A stretch of DNA of 50,081 bases from Gemmatimonadales bacterium (GTDB taxonomy: Bacteria; Gemmatimonadota; Gemmatimonadetes; Longimicrobiales; Gaopeijiaceae): assembly GCA_007695225.1 (NCBI GenBank), contig REED01000057.1, forward strand, positions 1-50,081, read 5' to 3'. The position numbers and the translations under genes are program-made. How positions within the stretch are numbered: the first letter of the stretch is position 1; each line of letters opens with the position of its first letter. Below, piece by piece: positions 1 to 9,435 of this stretch. The notes under the pieces are model-generated. The model was not told the origin of the DNA. It was given only the letters and a program-made list of their open reading frames with translations, and did not search any database.

Positions 1-1
1 A

Positions 2-1966
2 TCAGAACCCCCCGCCGCCGCCTCCCCCCGATCCCCCGCCGGAACTCCCCCCGCCCCCGGACCCCGAGCTCCCGCCGGGAGAGGAGGAGAAGCTTCGCCC
101 GGCCTGGGTGGAGAGGGAACTCATCTGGGCCGCGAAGGCGCTGGCCCGGAACGAGGATCCGGCGGCGCCCCCCGCGTACCACTCCGGGGGCTCCCGGTAG
201 ATGCCCTCGAAGGCCCGGGCCCAGCGGGCGTCCACCCGGAGGGCGATGGCCCAGGGGAGGTAGCGCTCGAAGAGCTCCGGGGTGAGGACCACCCGGCGGT
301 AGTAGTCCGATTCCACCCGGGATAGGAAGTCCCGGAACCCCCGGACCCGGTCCCGGGCCTCCACCCCCGCTTCGGTCCGGACTCCCATCCCCTGGCCCAC
401 CAGGAGGACGATGAGCCCAGAAAGACTCACCCCCGCCGCCGCAGCCCACGGCTCCGGGGTGAGGCCGCCTCCCTGGGAGAGGGCTGCCATGGCGATCCAC
501 GAGAACACCCCCAGCACCACCAGGGCGAGGCCGAATCCGGCCCACCGCTGTACCTGGTGATCGGGCCGGCGCAGGTAGAGCCCCTTCTCCTTTAGGGCCC
601 CGTAGATCTTCGTCCGGATCCCCTCCAGGTGGGTGTAGAACCGGTTCTGGAGTTCAGAGAGCTTCACCGAGGCGAGGGAGGCATCGGCGTCTTCCTCTTC
701 CTCCCCCTTCCGGCGCCCGCGGATCCACTCGTCCATGAAGGTATGGGCATCGAACCCCCGGCCCTCTCGCCGCGCGGTACGCCAGGCCCCGAAGTAGGCG
801 CTGAGGGCCCCAAGGGCCTCGCCCAGGTCCAGGGAGGTTCCGGCTTCCTCCGCGGGGAAAAGTCCTTCCAGGAAGGCCCGCTCGTGGAGGGCCAGCGCCT
901 CCCAGTCTCTCCGGGGACGTCGCATGTGAAAGGCCCAATCCTCTTTCCGTCCGCCCAGTAAGGCGGGGCGTCGGTCCCCCGGGAGTTCTTCGATGCGGAC
1001 ATATCCCCGCACCGCCAGGTCCACGAGGATGGAGGTGACGTCGTGGATCTCCGCCCGGTGATCCACCAGTGTGCCCGCTTCCGCAGGGGTCAGGCCTTCC
1101 GGGGGCTCGTACTCAGCCATGAGCGCCCGACCCCGGGGGTCCCGGCCCTTTCGAACCCAGAGTCGTCCCATGGCGAGCATGGCCACGAAGGGAAGGCCCA
1201 GGGGCCAGTGGCTCCTGAGGCTGTCTCCGGCCCGGGCGGCGGTGGATGGGCGGGTGACGGCTCCGGCCGGCCAACTCACCGAGACCGTGAGCCCCTCCCC
1301 GGGACCGAAGCTCCGGGTGGTGCGGATGAGGGAGGTGCCGTCCTCCCCCTCCTCGATCTCCACCGCCCGCTCCGTCGAGCCCGCCGGTCCGGTATATCCC
1401 CAGGTTTCCAGGGGCGCGATGCCGGTGGGAAGGTGGACTCGTGCGGTCACACCCTCGATGGGGATGCGCCAATCGGTCCCGGTGACGTTGTAGTAGAGCT
1501 CATCCCGGGAGGGAGTCCCACCGCCGTCCTCGAAGAAGCGGATGCCGTCCCTGACCCGGTAGGGGATCACCACCGTCCGAACCGTGTCCCGGGCCCCGGG
1601 GACCCAGATCCGGAGATCCACCCGGTTGCGGCCCCCGGAGCGCTCCACCTGGAGGGGCCGTCCCTGGTCGTCGGTGATCTCTCCCACCTCGACGCGGAGC
1701 CGGCCCCGGCGTCCCTGGGCCGTGCGGTGATCCAGGGAGAGCTCACGATCGATGCCGTTCCAGGAGCCGGTGAAGCGGAGGGAGAGGGTCTCGGTGACCT
1801 GGAAGCTCCCGTCCTCCCGCACCTGGATGTCGGCATGGAACTGTTCGATGGCGAGGGATCGCTCCTGGGCGGGAAGGCCCCAGGCGGGAAGGAGGAGCAG
1901 GAGGAGGACGAGGGGGAGATGAACCCAGGGAAAGAAGCCGGGCGAGGGACGCTCCGAAGGGCTCAT
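2..1966 (-). CDS. DUF2207 family predicted membrane protein
   Basis: Complete 654-aa protein; its TGA stop sits at the very edge of the window. A Sec signal (hydrophobic run of leucines ending near LPAQ) precedes an extracytoplasmic beta-rich DUF2207 N-domain with the usual ELSLDH and ELYYNV-like blocks. One membrane segment follows near the middle, then a cytoplasmic winged-helix-like region, two further membrane helices and a C-terminal domain with the family-typical YLPWAIAL. The protein ends in a Ser/Gly-rich tail finishing GGGF, also usual for this family. Start chosen at the ATG of the ATGA overlap with the upstream M14 gene; an upstream in-frame ATG at 2014 lies inside that gene's repeat and is less likely. 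No biochemical function is established for DUF2207. Family call is by recognition of the overall pattern. Confidence 0.88.
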   Translation of the reverse strand: MSPSERPSPGFFPWVHLPLVLLLLLLPAWGLPAQERSLAIEQFHADIQVREDGSFQVTETLSLRFTGSWNGIDRELSLDHRTAQGRRGRLRVEVGEITDDQGRPLQVERSGGRNRVDLRIWVPGARDTVRTVVIPYRVRDGIRFFEDGGGTPSRDELYYNVTGTDWRIPIEGVTARVHLPTGIAPLETWGYTGPAGSTERAVEIEEGEDGTSLIRTTRSFGPGEGLTVSVSWPAGAVTRPSTAARAGDSLRSHWPLGLPFVAMLAMGRLWVRKGRDPRGRALMAEYEPPEGLTPAEAGTLVDHRAEIHDVTSILVDLAVRGYVRIEELPGDRRPALLGGRKEDWAFHMRRPRRDWEALALHERAFLEGLFPAEEAGTSLDLGEALGALSAYFGAWRTARREGRGFDAHTFMDEWIRGRRKGEEEEDADASLASVKLSELQNRFYTHLEGIRTKIYGALKEKGLYLRRPDHQVQRWAGFGLALVVLGVFSWIAMAALSQGGGLTPEPWAAAAGVSLSGLIVLLVGQGMGVRTEAGVEARDRVRGFRDFLSRVESDYYRRVVLTPELFERYLPWAIALRVDARWARAFEGIYREPPEWYAGGAAGSSFRASAFAAQMSSLSTQAGRSFSSSPGGSSGSGGGGSSGGGSGGGGGGGF

Positions 1967-3606
1967 GGCTCGACCCCTGGCGATTCCAAACCTGGCCATT
2001 CCAAACCTGGCCATTCCATGACCCGGAGGAGGGGGAAGTCCCCCTCCCGGGCCAGCCCTTCGAATTCCGGGTAGTGGAGAAGCCCGTGCATGGACTCCGG
2101 CTCCAGGGCGCTGGCCACCAGGAGTCCGCGGAGCTGGCCGGTGGGGATCACCCTGTCCCCAGGGGCCGCCTCATGGATGTCACTCCGCCGGGCCACCTCC
2201 GCCAGACGGGTGGGGCCCTCCAGCTCCACGGTGGAGAAGCCCGCGAGGGTCAACCGCTCCACCTCGAGGCGCTCTCCTCCCTCCATCTCCACCATCTCCA
2301 CGTGGTGCAGACGGAGGAGGCGGATCAGCGCCTCTTCCTCGGCGGGCACGAGATAGGCTTCGGGGAGGGGTGTGGTCCGTTCCGGAACGACCCGGGGGAA
2401 CCAGGCCTCGATGACGGCGGTGACGGTGTCGCCCACGACCCAGCGCCCGCCTTCCTCCCGGACCGACTCCACCGGGATGGAGAGGGGCGCCCCGTCCCCG
2501 GCCCGCCCCATGGCCAGGATGAACTCCCCGTCCATGCTCGGCCCCACCCCTTCCCGGGCTCCCCGGACGGTGGCCCGGATCCGGTCCCCCTCCCGGGCGG
2601 AGAAGCGAAGGAGGGCCTCCAGGGCCAGGCGCTGCCCCTGGGACCGGCGCTCCATCTCCTCCGCGAGGGGCTCGCTTCGTTTCCCTTCGAAGATGAAGGA
2701 AAGGGTATTCAGGATTCCGAACCCCTGACGGCCGTCGTTCACGTCGGAGGTGGAGTACCGGAGGGAGCCTGGCGAGCCCACGATGTAGTTGTGCCCGGTG
2801 AATCCCCGGCGCTCCAGCGTCTCGATGGCAAAGGGGAGGAATTCTTCCTCGGCCATCGCCCGGATGGCGGGATGGGTATTCAGATTGGTGGGGAGTCCGA
2901 TCTGGACATCCCAGAGACGGAGCCACCCCGCTTCCAGCCAGGCATCGCTCCAGGGGTAGTACTCGTGGACGTCCACCGTGACTTCCGGCTCCCACCGGTG
3001 GAAGAGTTCCCGGAGCGCCACCACCTCAGGGCCGTCCAGGATGAGATGGGAGCGGTTCAGGTCCACATCCCCGGCGTTTCGACGCTGGTGGAGGTCCCCT
3101 CCGTCCGGATTCACCTGGGGAACCAGGAGGAGATCCACTCCCTCCAGGAGATCATCGTGATCTCCACGGGCCAGTTCCAGGGCCAGTTGGAGCGCGCCCT
3201 CCTTCCCCGACGGCTCGTTGCCGTGCTGCTGGGCGAAGGCCATGACCATCACCTTCTCCTCGCGACGGGCACCGAATTCCCCCAGTCCCACCTCCAGGTA
3301 GGGGATGGACCTCCCCTCCACCGAGGAGCCCAGCTCCCGGAGCGTCACCCGGGGGCTGCCCGCAGCAAGGGACTCAAGGAAGGAGACGAGTTCCTCGTGG
3401 GTGGTGAGACGGTCGTACCCCGACGCCTCCAGGGGGGTGGTTTCGGGGAGAGGGCTTTCGGGTCCCCCTTCCGGCCCACACCCCGCCAACCAGAGAAACA
3501 CGACCAGAACGGCCAGTCCGGATATCCAGGGGCCGAGGAGGGGGACGAGGGGGCCGAGGCAGGGGACGAAGCGATGGCGACCGAGAGAGCAGTGCAGGTG
3601 GTTCAT
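1963..3606 (-). CDS. M14-family zinc carboxypeptidase-like lipoprotein
   Basis: 547 aa. The N-terminus has a hydrophobic stretch and a lipobox LAGC with Cys43, so the protein is probably exported and lipid-anchored; the first ~25 residues may be an over-long start. Zinc ligands fit the M14 pattern: HGNE at 128-131 (His128, Glu131) and His214 in DVHEYY. NPDG near 167-170 and DLNRSH near 182-187 are substrate-pocket blocks, and Glu307 in FIFEGKRS is the candidate general base, so the enzyme looks active. A ~200-aa C-terminal region beyond the peptidase domain is unassigned. The last residues repeat EWPGL/ESPG and are encoded by a 15-bp tandem repeat. It overlaps the downstream DUF2207 gene and the upstream acyltransferase by ATGA, so the three are probably one transcript. 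Substrate unknown. Confidence 0.88.
   Translation of the reverse strand: MNHLHCSLGRHRFVPCLGPLVPLLGPWISGLAVLVVFLWLAGCGPEGGPESPLPETTPLEASGYDRLTTHEELVSFLESLAAGSPRVTLRELGSSVEGRSIPYLEVGLGEFGARREEKVMVMAFAQQHGNEPSGKEGALQLALELARGDHDDLLEGVDLLLVPQVNPDGGDLHQRRNAGDVDLNRSHLILDGPEVVALRELFHRWEPEVTVDVHEYYPWSDAWLEAGWLRLWDVQIGLPTNLNTHPAIRAMAEEEFLPFAIETLERRGFTGHNYIVGSPGSLRYSTSDVNDGRQGFGILNTLSFIFEGKRSEPLAEEMERRSQGQRLALEALLRFSAREGDRIRATVRGAREGVGPSMDGEFILAMGRAGDGAPLSIPVESVREEGGRWVVGDTVTAVIEAWFPRVVPERTTPLPEAYLVPAEEEALIRLLRLHHVEMVEMEGGERLEVERLTLAGFSTVELEGPTRLAEVARRSDIHEAAPGDRVIPTGQLRGLLVASALEPESMHGLLHYPEFEGLAREGDFPLLRVMEWPGLEWPGLESPGVEP
1981..2025. repeat. 15-bp tandem repeat at the 3' end of an M14 gene
   Basis: About three imperfect copies of a 15-bp unit (1981-1995, 1996-2010, 2011-2025; core ccattccaaacctgg). 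On the minus strand it is in frame and encodes the repeated EWPGL/ESPG C-terminus of the M14 lipoprotein, just upstream of the DUF2207 start. It also creates spurious upstream start codons for DUF2207. Confidence 0.85.
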
Positions 3607-5021
3607 CGCCCCTCCTCCAGGCGGCCCTGGAGTCGGCGGATCTCATCGGCCAGTTCCCGCTGACGCGCCAGGAGTCGAGCCCGGATGTCGGCCCGCCCCC
3701 GGAGCACAAGGAACCGCTGCAGATCCGAAATCGCGTCCCGCCAACGATCCCGTATGGCCAGGGTCACGAATCCCAGTATGGGAAGAATGGCCAGCATGGC
3801 CATGGCCGGGCGCCAACCCAGGCCATATCGGGCTCCCAATGCCACGAGAAGGACCCAGACTCCGAAGACCACCGAGCCTCCCAGGACCCGGTAGGTGGCC
3901 CGTCGGTCCGAGGGAAGCCGGAATCGGGGTTCGGCGTGCTTGAGCACGGTCCACGGAAGCAGGAAGGCCAGCCAGCCCAGAACGGCGAGGGGGGCCGCCA
4001 ACCCGAAGAAGACCAGGTTCCGAAGGGTCCAGCGCACGGCCACCGAGGTTCGTGGCACCTGGTGGAGGTCGGCGGGAGAGAGGCCCACGCTCTCCAGCAC
4101 CCGCTGATGCTCCATGAGTCCCTCGGCCAGTTCCTCGGCGCCGGGATCGTCCTCCTTCCGAGCCCGTTCCAGCGCGTGGGCGGTCCGTCGCATCCGGGCG
4201 AGCCAGCGGACAGGATTCGCATTTCGGGTGGCGCCATACTCCGCCTGGTGTACCGCCTCCGCCATCTCCACCACGGGGAAGTCCTCCCAGCGCTGCAGGT
4301 TCACGGTGACCCGGGAAAGCCCGACCTGAATCCGGCGGGTCAGTTCCCGAACGGCCTCCGGGTCTCCTGTCCCGGCCTCTGCCAGGTCGCTCCAGCGAAT
4401 GGGCTTTCCCACCAGGATGAGGGCGTCGGACCGGAACCGTTCCTTTCCGCCCCGGAAGGTGAGGCCCACCGGAAGGACGGGAAAGGGTCCTCCGGTGAGC
4501 TGGGCGGTGGCCAGAGCGATCCGGGCGGCTCCGGTCTTGATGGGCGCCAGTGCCGGAGCCGAATGGGATAGGCCCTCGGGGAAGATCCCCACGCCGGCGC
4601 CTGCGGCCAGCGTCTCCTGCACCGCCTGGAAGGTGTCCCGGTTCCGACCCATGAGCTCGGGGTCATCTGCCTGTCGATACACGGGGATGGACCCCGAGCC
4701 CCTCACCATCCAGCCGATCCCCCGGTGCTGGAAGAGGGGGGCCCGGGCCAGGAATCGCATGGGGCGGCTTGCCGCAAGAGCCACCAGAGCCGGATCCAGG
4801 AGGGAATTGGGGTGGTTGGCCACCAGCAGGACGGGGCCCCGCCGCGGCACCTCCTCGCCCACGGCCGCCACCTGGTAGTAGGTGCGGGCAGCGAAAAGCA
4901 TCGTCCGGTGCAGGTGACGATGCCACCATCCGGAACTGCCATCCGGCCCCACCCGGGGCCTGAAACGGGAAGAGCCCCCCGCCGCCATGTCGGAAGCGGG
5001 AGGCCCGTCCGGATCCGTCAT
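3603..5021 (-). CDS. 1-acyl-sn-glycerol-3-phosphate acyltransferase-like protein with C-terminal membrane domain
   Basis: 472 aa. PlsC-type acyltransferase motifs are in order: NHPNSLLD (NHx4D catalytic block), the IPVYR block, and FPEG followed by TGAARIAL. The family transfers an acyl chain from acyl-ACP or acyl-CoA to lysophosphatidate at the inner membrane. The protein is much longer than a minimal PlsC (~240 aa): after the acyltransferase domain come an alpha-helical region, about three or four membrane helices and a charged C-terminal coiled-coil-like stretch. This layout is common in large PlsC-like proteins of Bacteroidota and relatives. ATG start at 5021, 4 nt after the upstream M14 stop; the 3' end overlaps the next gene by ATGA. 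Exact acceptor lipid is not deducible. Confidence 0.87.
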   Translation of the reverse strand: MTDPDGPPASDMAAGGSSRFRPRVGPDGSSGWWHRHLHRTMLFAARTYYQVAAVGEEVPRRGPVLLVANHPNSLLDPALVALAASRPMRFLARAPLFQHRGIGWMVRGSGSIPVYRQADDPELMGRNRDTFQAVQETLAAGAGVGIFPEGLSHSAPALAPIKTGAARIALATAQLTGGPFPVLPVGLTFRGGKERFRSDALILVGKPIRWSDLAEAGTGDPEAVRELTRRIQVGLSRVTVNLQRWEDFPVVEMAEAVHQAEYGATRNANPVRWLARMRRTAHALERARKEDDPGAEELAEGLMEHQRVLESVGLSPADLHQVPRTSVAVRWTLRNLVFFGLAAPLAVLGWLAFLLPWTVLKHAEPRFRLPSDRRATYRVLGGSVVFGVWVLLVALGARYGLGWRPAMAMLAILPILGFVTLAIRDRWRDAISDLQRFLVLRGRADIRARLLARQRELADEIRRLQGRLEEGR

Positions 5022-5025
5022 CGTC

Positions 5026-7965
5026 TCAGTGATCCTCTTCGGCCACCGCGGCGCCTGCGTCCAGATTTCCGTGGTGGAGAAGTGCGTTGAAGAGAAGGCT
5101 GTAGGAGCCCAGGGTGGCGCTTCTCCAGAAGGGGTTGAAGGAGAACATGACCACGTGGCCCTGTCCCACCTTCACGTCCACCAGCGCCGGTGAACCCGTG
5201 AGTTCCCGCCCATTCACGAGTCCTCCGGAGATGAGGAGCTGGGTGGGGTCCTGGTGGAAGCGGAATACGGTGCGGACGGCGTCGCTGGGCCCGGAGCCGG
5301 CTCCGAAGAAGCCGAAGCCCCCACCGCCCGGCTCCTCACCGTGCTCCTCCAGGTACGCCTGTACACTGGCCTGACCCCAATCCTGTCCTCGGGCCTGGGG
5401 CTGGTCCCGCTCGTCGATTCCCCCCCGGCCGGAGCGCCGGGCCGTGGTGCTGCCGTCGGGGATGCTCGGCGCCCGGGCCCCGGGACGGGGGCGGCCGTCA
5501 TTCAGGAGGGGGCCGTGTCCGGCATTGAAGTAGACGCCCAGCTCGTCGTCGTAGCCCCAGGCCAGCGGGCTTGCGGCATCGGAGCGGGTGGCCCGATAGA
5601 CGCCTCCCGGGGCCCACAGCTCCGGAGCCGTCCGGGTCGAGACGCCGGCCGTCAGGCCGAAGTGGATGGGAAGGACGCTGGAGTTGCCGATGGTAAGGAG
5701 CGTCCCCCCCTCTTCCACGAATCGCTGCAGGTTCGCCACGCCCCTGAGCTCCAGTCCTCCCCGGATGTCTGGAGACGAAGCCTGGCGGCCGATATGGGGG
5801 GTGTGCTCCGAGGCCTGCCAGGGGATGGGCTCATCCCCCTGGACCCCGTGGAGGAGCATCAGGGGATCGGCCACCGAAGGTCCCATGAGGATCACGTCGT
5901 AGCGGGATCGGAGGTCAGGGGTGTCCCGGACCTGGTGGACCGAGATGTAGTCGTGGGGGACCCCGTACTCATCCAGCCCGATGCGGAGCCATCCCTCGTT
6001 CTGGGTGGTGAGCCAGGTGTGGACCAGGGCGACCCGGGGGAGCGCGATCTGGTGGGTGGTCACTGACGGGACCGAGGCCACCGCGAGGGCGGTGAAGCCG
6101 TACTCGCTTCCGGCCCTTTCCAGGATTTGTCCCAATTCCCGGGGGTTTCCGTTCACGGGTAGGATGAAGCTCCCGGGGCCGAACGACTCCCCGCCCGCCT
6201 CGAAACCGCTCCGGGCAGCGTCGATCCGGAGGTCGGGGTGAGCGAAGCGGAAGGCGGTGAGGTTGTTGTCGGCATTGAACCGGATCACGTACGCGGCGGT
6301 GGCGGCGGCGTCCGCCTCCACTACGCCGCCGGGGGCCCGCACCTCGCCCTCCACCATCGCCATGGGGGCCTGGAGGATGGCCGGGTCCACCACCCGGACG
6401 GTGCGGGCGTTGTAGAGGGGCCCGAAGGTCCACCCCACGTCGTCGTAGGGTGCCGGGTCGTCGGGGCTGTAGTGCTGTAGGTCCAGGAGCATGTCCGCGC
6501 CCCGGGAGTAGGGCTGGTCCATGCGGACCACGTAGCTCCCGGCGGGGAAGGTCTCATCCCCTACCGTAACCGCCTGCGAGGTCCGATGTACCTCCATCCC
6601 GTGCCGCTGGAGGACCTGGAGGGTCCGGGCCTGCTGTCCGGGTCGGGGCTCATCCCCGGGGAAGACGTAGGCCGCCGGGCCCTCCATGGTGGCCTTGGCC
6701 ACCGAGCGCTTCCCCTTGAGCCAGAAGTTCCGGAGGTACTCCTCCCGGTTCGTGGCCACCTCGTTCAGGGCGATGAGGAGCGCGCTCTGCATGAGGTTGG
6801 TGTTGTTCCGGATGGACCAGACCACCTCGGGAAGAGGGGTGCTGGGGCGGTGCCACTCCCGGTCCACGTTGAGGCGCAGGATGTAATCGGAGGCGTTCCG
6901 GGCCCCCTGGGTCTCGTAGAAGCGCCCGATGGAGTTGTGGATGTGGGCCACCCAGAACATGTAGTTGGGGGTCCACCCATCGTAGAAGTCGTGGGTGTAG
7001 ACGCCAGGCACCCCGAAGGCGCTCATCTCCCGGACCTCCTTGTGGGCCAGCCGGTTCCACTCGGAGATGACCATGGGGTCGATCCAGGCGTTGTAGGGCC
7101 CCCGTCCGGTGGAGGTGTAGAGGTACGAGGCCGACTCGTGGAGATCATGGACCACGATGGGGTGGTATTCCAGGTAGGTCCCCGTCACGGCCCGGGAGAG
7201 ATTCAGGGAGAGGGACATCCCATCCCGGTTGTTGGAGTGGAAGACGTACTTCCCCCAGTAGACAGCCCGGTTGGGGTTGGGTCCCTCGGGGTTCACCCGG
7301 GGGGCCATGTGGACGTCCACCACCTTGTCCCGACCATCCGGCTCCACCACCGGGGTGAACATGACGATCATGTTGTCCCGGATGGCTCGGATGAACTCCC
7401 CTTCGTCCACCGCCAGGCGGTAGGTGAGCTCCATGAGCATCTCCGGCGATCCGGTCTCGCCTGAGTGGATGGCGCCGGTGGCCCAGTACATGGGCTTCAC
7501 CCGGGAGATGATCTCCGCTGCCTCCGCTTCCGAGGTCCCCCGGGGATCGGCGAGCCGCCCCATGAGCTCCTTGTGGGTGTCCACTTCCTGGATCGTGGCT
7601 TCGTCGGAGATCAGGACCAGAAGGATCTCTCGACCCTCCTCGGATTCCCCGATGGTCTTCACCGTCACCCGGGGGGAAGCCTCCGCCACGGCCCGCAGGT
7701 AGGCGTAGATCTCGGCGGTATGCGTCAGGACATCCCGGGTGCCGCTGATATACCCCAGGAAGTCCAGGGGGGTGGGGACGGTCTCCGAGGACGGGAGATG
7801 GTCCACCAGGGGGGTGAGGAAGAACTCCTCGGTGGTGAACTCATGGATCTGGGCGGTATAGGCCTCGTCGATGGCCTGGGACTGGGCCTGGACCCCCAGC
7901 GGGAGCGCCACGAGGAGGAAGAGAAGTGCCGGCGGGAACCGGCGGCGGAGCGAGGGGGAGGACAT
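5026..7965 (-). CDS. Large secreted M14-family zinc peptidase
   Basis: 979 aa. I start at the ATG at 7965 because it has an AAGGAG ribosome-binding site 7 nt upstream and begins a clean Sec signal peptide ending near VQAQ; the reading frame is open 40 codons further but those look non-coding. Zinc-binding HSGE lies in AIHSGETGSPEM and the second histidine in VVHDLHES. Glu in FYETQGA is a plausible catalytic base. The peptidase domain covers roughly the first 420 residues. The long remainder includes a region typical of C-terminal class-I-amidotransferase-like folds in this M14 group (GQGHVVMFSFNPFWR near the end) and a low-complexity linker rich in Arg, Gly and Pro. Probably degrades extracellular peptides; same strand as PlsC-like and the other M14 gene. 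Confidence 0.88.
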   Translation of the reverse strand: MSSPSLRRRFPPALLFLLVALPLGVQAQSQAIDEAYTAQIHEFTTEEFFLTPLVDHLPSSETVPTPLDFLGYISGTRDVLTHTAEIYAYLRAVAEASPRVTVKTIGESEEGREILLVLISDEATIQEVDTHKELMGRLADPRGTSEAEAAEIISRVKPMYWATGAIHSGETGSPEMLMELTYRLAVDEGEFIRAIRDNMIVMFTPVVEPDGRDKVVDVHMAPRVNPEGPNPNRAVYWGKYVFHSNNRDGMSLSLNLSRAVTGTYLEYHPIVVHDLHESASYLYTSTGRGPYNAWIDPMVISEWNRLAHKEVREMSAFGVPGVYTHDFYDGWTPNYMFWVAHIHNSIGRFYETQGARNASDYILRLNVDREWHRPSTPLPEVVWSIRNNTNLMQSALLIALNEVATNREEYLRNFWLKGKRSVAKATMEGPAAYVFPGDEPRPGQQARTLQVLQRHGMEVHRTSQAVTVGDETFPAGSYVVRMDQPYSRGADMLLDLQHYSPDDPAPYDDVGWTFGPLYNARTVRVVDPAILQAPMAMVEGEVRAPGGVVEADAAATAAYVIRFNADNNLTAFRFAHPDLRIDAARSGFEAGGESFGPGSFILPVNGNPRELGQILERAGSEYGFTALAVASVPSVTTHQIALPRVALVHTWLTTQNEGWLRIGLDEYGVPHDYISVHQVRDTPDLRSRYDVILMGPSVADPLMLLHGVQGDEPIPWQASEHTPHIGRQASSPDIRGGLELRGVANLQRFVEEGGTLLTIGNSSVLPIHFGLTAGVSTRTAPELWAPGGVYRATRSDAASPLAWGYDDELGVYFNAGHGPLLNDGRPRPGARAPSIPDGSTTARRSGRGGIDERDQPQARGQDWGQASVQAYLEEHGEEPGGGGFGFFGAGSGPSDAVRTVFRFHQDPTQLLISGGLVNGRELTGSPALVDVKVGQGHVVMFSFNPFWRSATLGSYSLLFNALLHHGNLDAGAAVAEEDH

Positions 7966-8081
7966 GGAACGACTCCTTGCGAAGCGGACCCACCGAACCG
8001 GAGAGGGTGGAGCCCGGCGATGACGGCCTGGGGTTGGGCGGGTGGCTGAATACGAACGATGGCCGCCGGGGCGGGAGGGTG

Positions 8082-9239
8082 TCAATGAGGTGCCTCACCC
8101 GGCTGAGGCCCTTTCGGGACCGTCAGCGTAGGGCCGGAGAGGGCACCGTCGCCTCGCCCGACGTATCGGGCATCCAGGAGCCGGACTCGCCACACCTCCC
8201 CTTCCTCCTCCATCTGGAAGAGGGGGAAGCGCGACCAGACGAGGTATGCCTGGACATCCCGGTCCTCCAGGGCCGCCACGATCCGGGGGTCGGAATCGGA
8301 GGGACGAGGAAGGGGAAGGGCGTGGAACCGGACAACCGGGCGCCTGAGCCAGTGCAATTCCCCGGGATGATAGGCTCCGGAGGTGACGGCGATGACCTGG
8401 CCGGCGAAGGGATTGGCGGGCACCGGCGCCACCATCACCTCTTCCACATCCAGTCCCTCCCGCTCCGCCGCCGCCAGGACCACCCTCTGCTGCACTCCGT
8501 CCTGGCCTACCATGACCAGGATGTAGAGGGCGGCGAGGGCAAGGGAGGTACGTGCTACCCAACGTCCACCGGAAGAATCCGGGTCCGGGGCCCGCCTGAG
8601 CCGGATGACGATCCATCCGGCCAACCCCATGAGCCAGAGCACCCGGGAGAGGGTGGGGATTCCGGGAGCCAGGAGGATCAGCAGGGTCATGGCCCCGGCC
8701 AGGAGCCCCCAGGCCGCCGCACTCCAGCGGGTATGGGAGTGATGGACGAAGACCGCTCCCCCCAGGAGGAGCCAGAGCCAGGGGTCCAGGATGAACACGG
8801 CATCCCCATAGCTCCAGCGGCCATTGAAGGGCAGGAACCAGCGCATGCCGTAGTTGTTGATCCAGTCCAGTGGGGAGTGGGTCCAGACGCCCAGGGCGGC
8901 CAGTCCCAGGACCGAGGCCGGGCGGGCAGGAGGAAGAGGGTCCCTCGGCTCTCCGGTGGCGAGGGACCTACCCTTCCGCCATTCGGCTCGGCGGACCCAA
9001 CGATCCCAGGCCAGGATCACTCCGGTGACCAGAAGGGGAAGGAGAAGGAGTGCCGGGATGCCGTGGGTGAGTCCCCTTCGCCATGCCAAGGCCGTCCAGG
9101 GCCCCCAGAGCTGCGACAGGATGTCCACGTCGGGGGCGTTGGCGCCCAGGACGAGGGTGGCGGTGGCCAGGGGAGTGGCACGGCGCAGACCGGCTGCGGA
9201 GAGGGAAGCGCCGGCGAGGGAATGGGTGACGGGATCCAC
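8082..9239 (-). CDS. YdjM-family membrane-bound metal-dependent hydrolase
   Basis: 385 aa from a GTG at 9239. The frame is open to 9614, but homology begins at MDPVTHSLAG, the canonical YdjM/DUF457 N-terminus, so the GTG is preferred although no strong ribosome-binding site is visible. Conserved pieces are DPVTHSLAGASL, NAPDVDIL, RRGLTHGI and SPLDWINNYG followed by FLPFNGRWSYGD, which supply the His/Asp metal ligands. Several membrane helices run from about residue 60 to 250 and a soluble C-terminal domain follows. The family is predicted to be an inner-membrane hydrolase, and its substrate is unknown. It lies 116 bp upstream of the large M14 gene and may head this minus-strand run. Confidence 0.82.
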   Translation of the reverse strand: MDPVTHSLAGASLSAAGLRRATPLATATLVLGANAPDVDILSQLWGPWTALAWRRGLTHGIPALLLLPLLVTGVILAWDRWVRRAEWRKGRSLATGEPRDPLPPARPASVLGLAALGVWTHSPLDWINNYGMRWFLPFNGRWSYGDAVFILDPWLWLLLGGAVFVHHSHTRWSAAAWGLLAGAMTLLILLAPGIPTLSRVLWLMGLAGWIVIRLRRAPDPDSSGGRWVARTSLALAALYILVMVGQDGVQQRVVLAAAEREGLDVEEVMVAPVPANPFAGQVIAVTSGAYHPGELHWLRRPVVRFHALPLPRPSDSDPRIVAALEDRDVQAYLVWSRFPLFQMEEEGEVWRVRLLDARYVGRGDGALSGPTLTVPKGPQPGEAPH

Positions 9240-9435
9240 GGCCGCTGCTACCCCGGGGTCCCAGGCGCGATCCCGGCCCGCTCCCGGCCCGATGCCTTGA
9301 TCGATCCCTGGCCAGCCCCTGGCATGTCCGCCACCGTCCCTCGGCCGGCAGGGCCGGGACCATGGCGGGGGAGTGTCCCCTTGCAATACCTTCCCATCCC
9401 GTTCCCCTCGATTCCCATTCCGAACCCTCCCCGCC
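9240..9435. other. Divergent intergenic region
   Basis: About 196 bp between the minus-strand hydrolase and the plus-strand AtzG-like gene; it should contain both divergent promoters. I see no confident -35/-10 pair, no hairpin terminator and no credible short gene. Open frames here are extensions of the flanking genes. Confidence 0.5.

Noticed and set aside
1043..3663. Two long plus-strand open frames (343 and 529 aa) opposite the DUF2207 and M14 genes
   Set aside because: Antisense of well-recognised genes; composition is Gly/Pro/Arg/His-rich with no family resemblance, an effect of GC-rich codon use.
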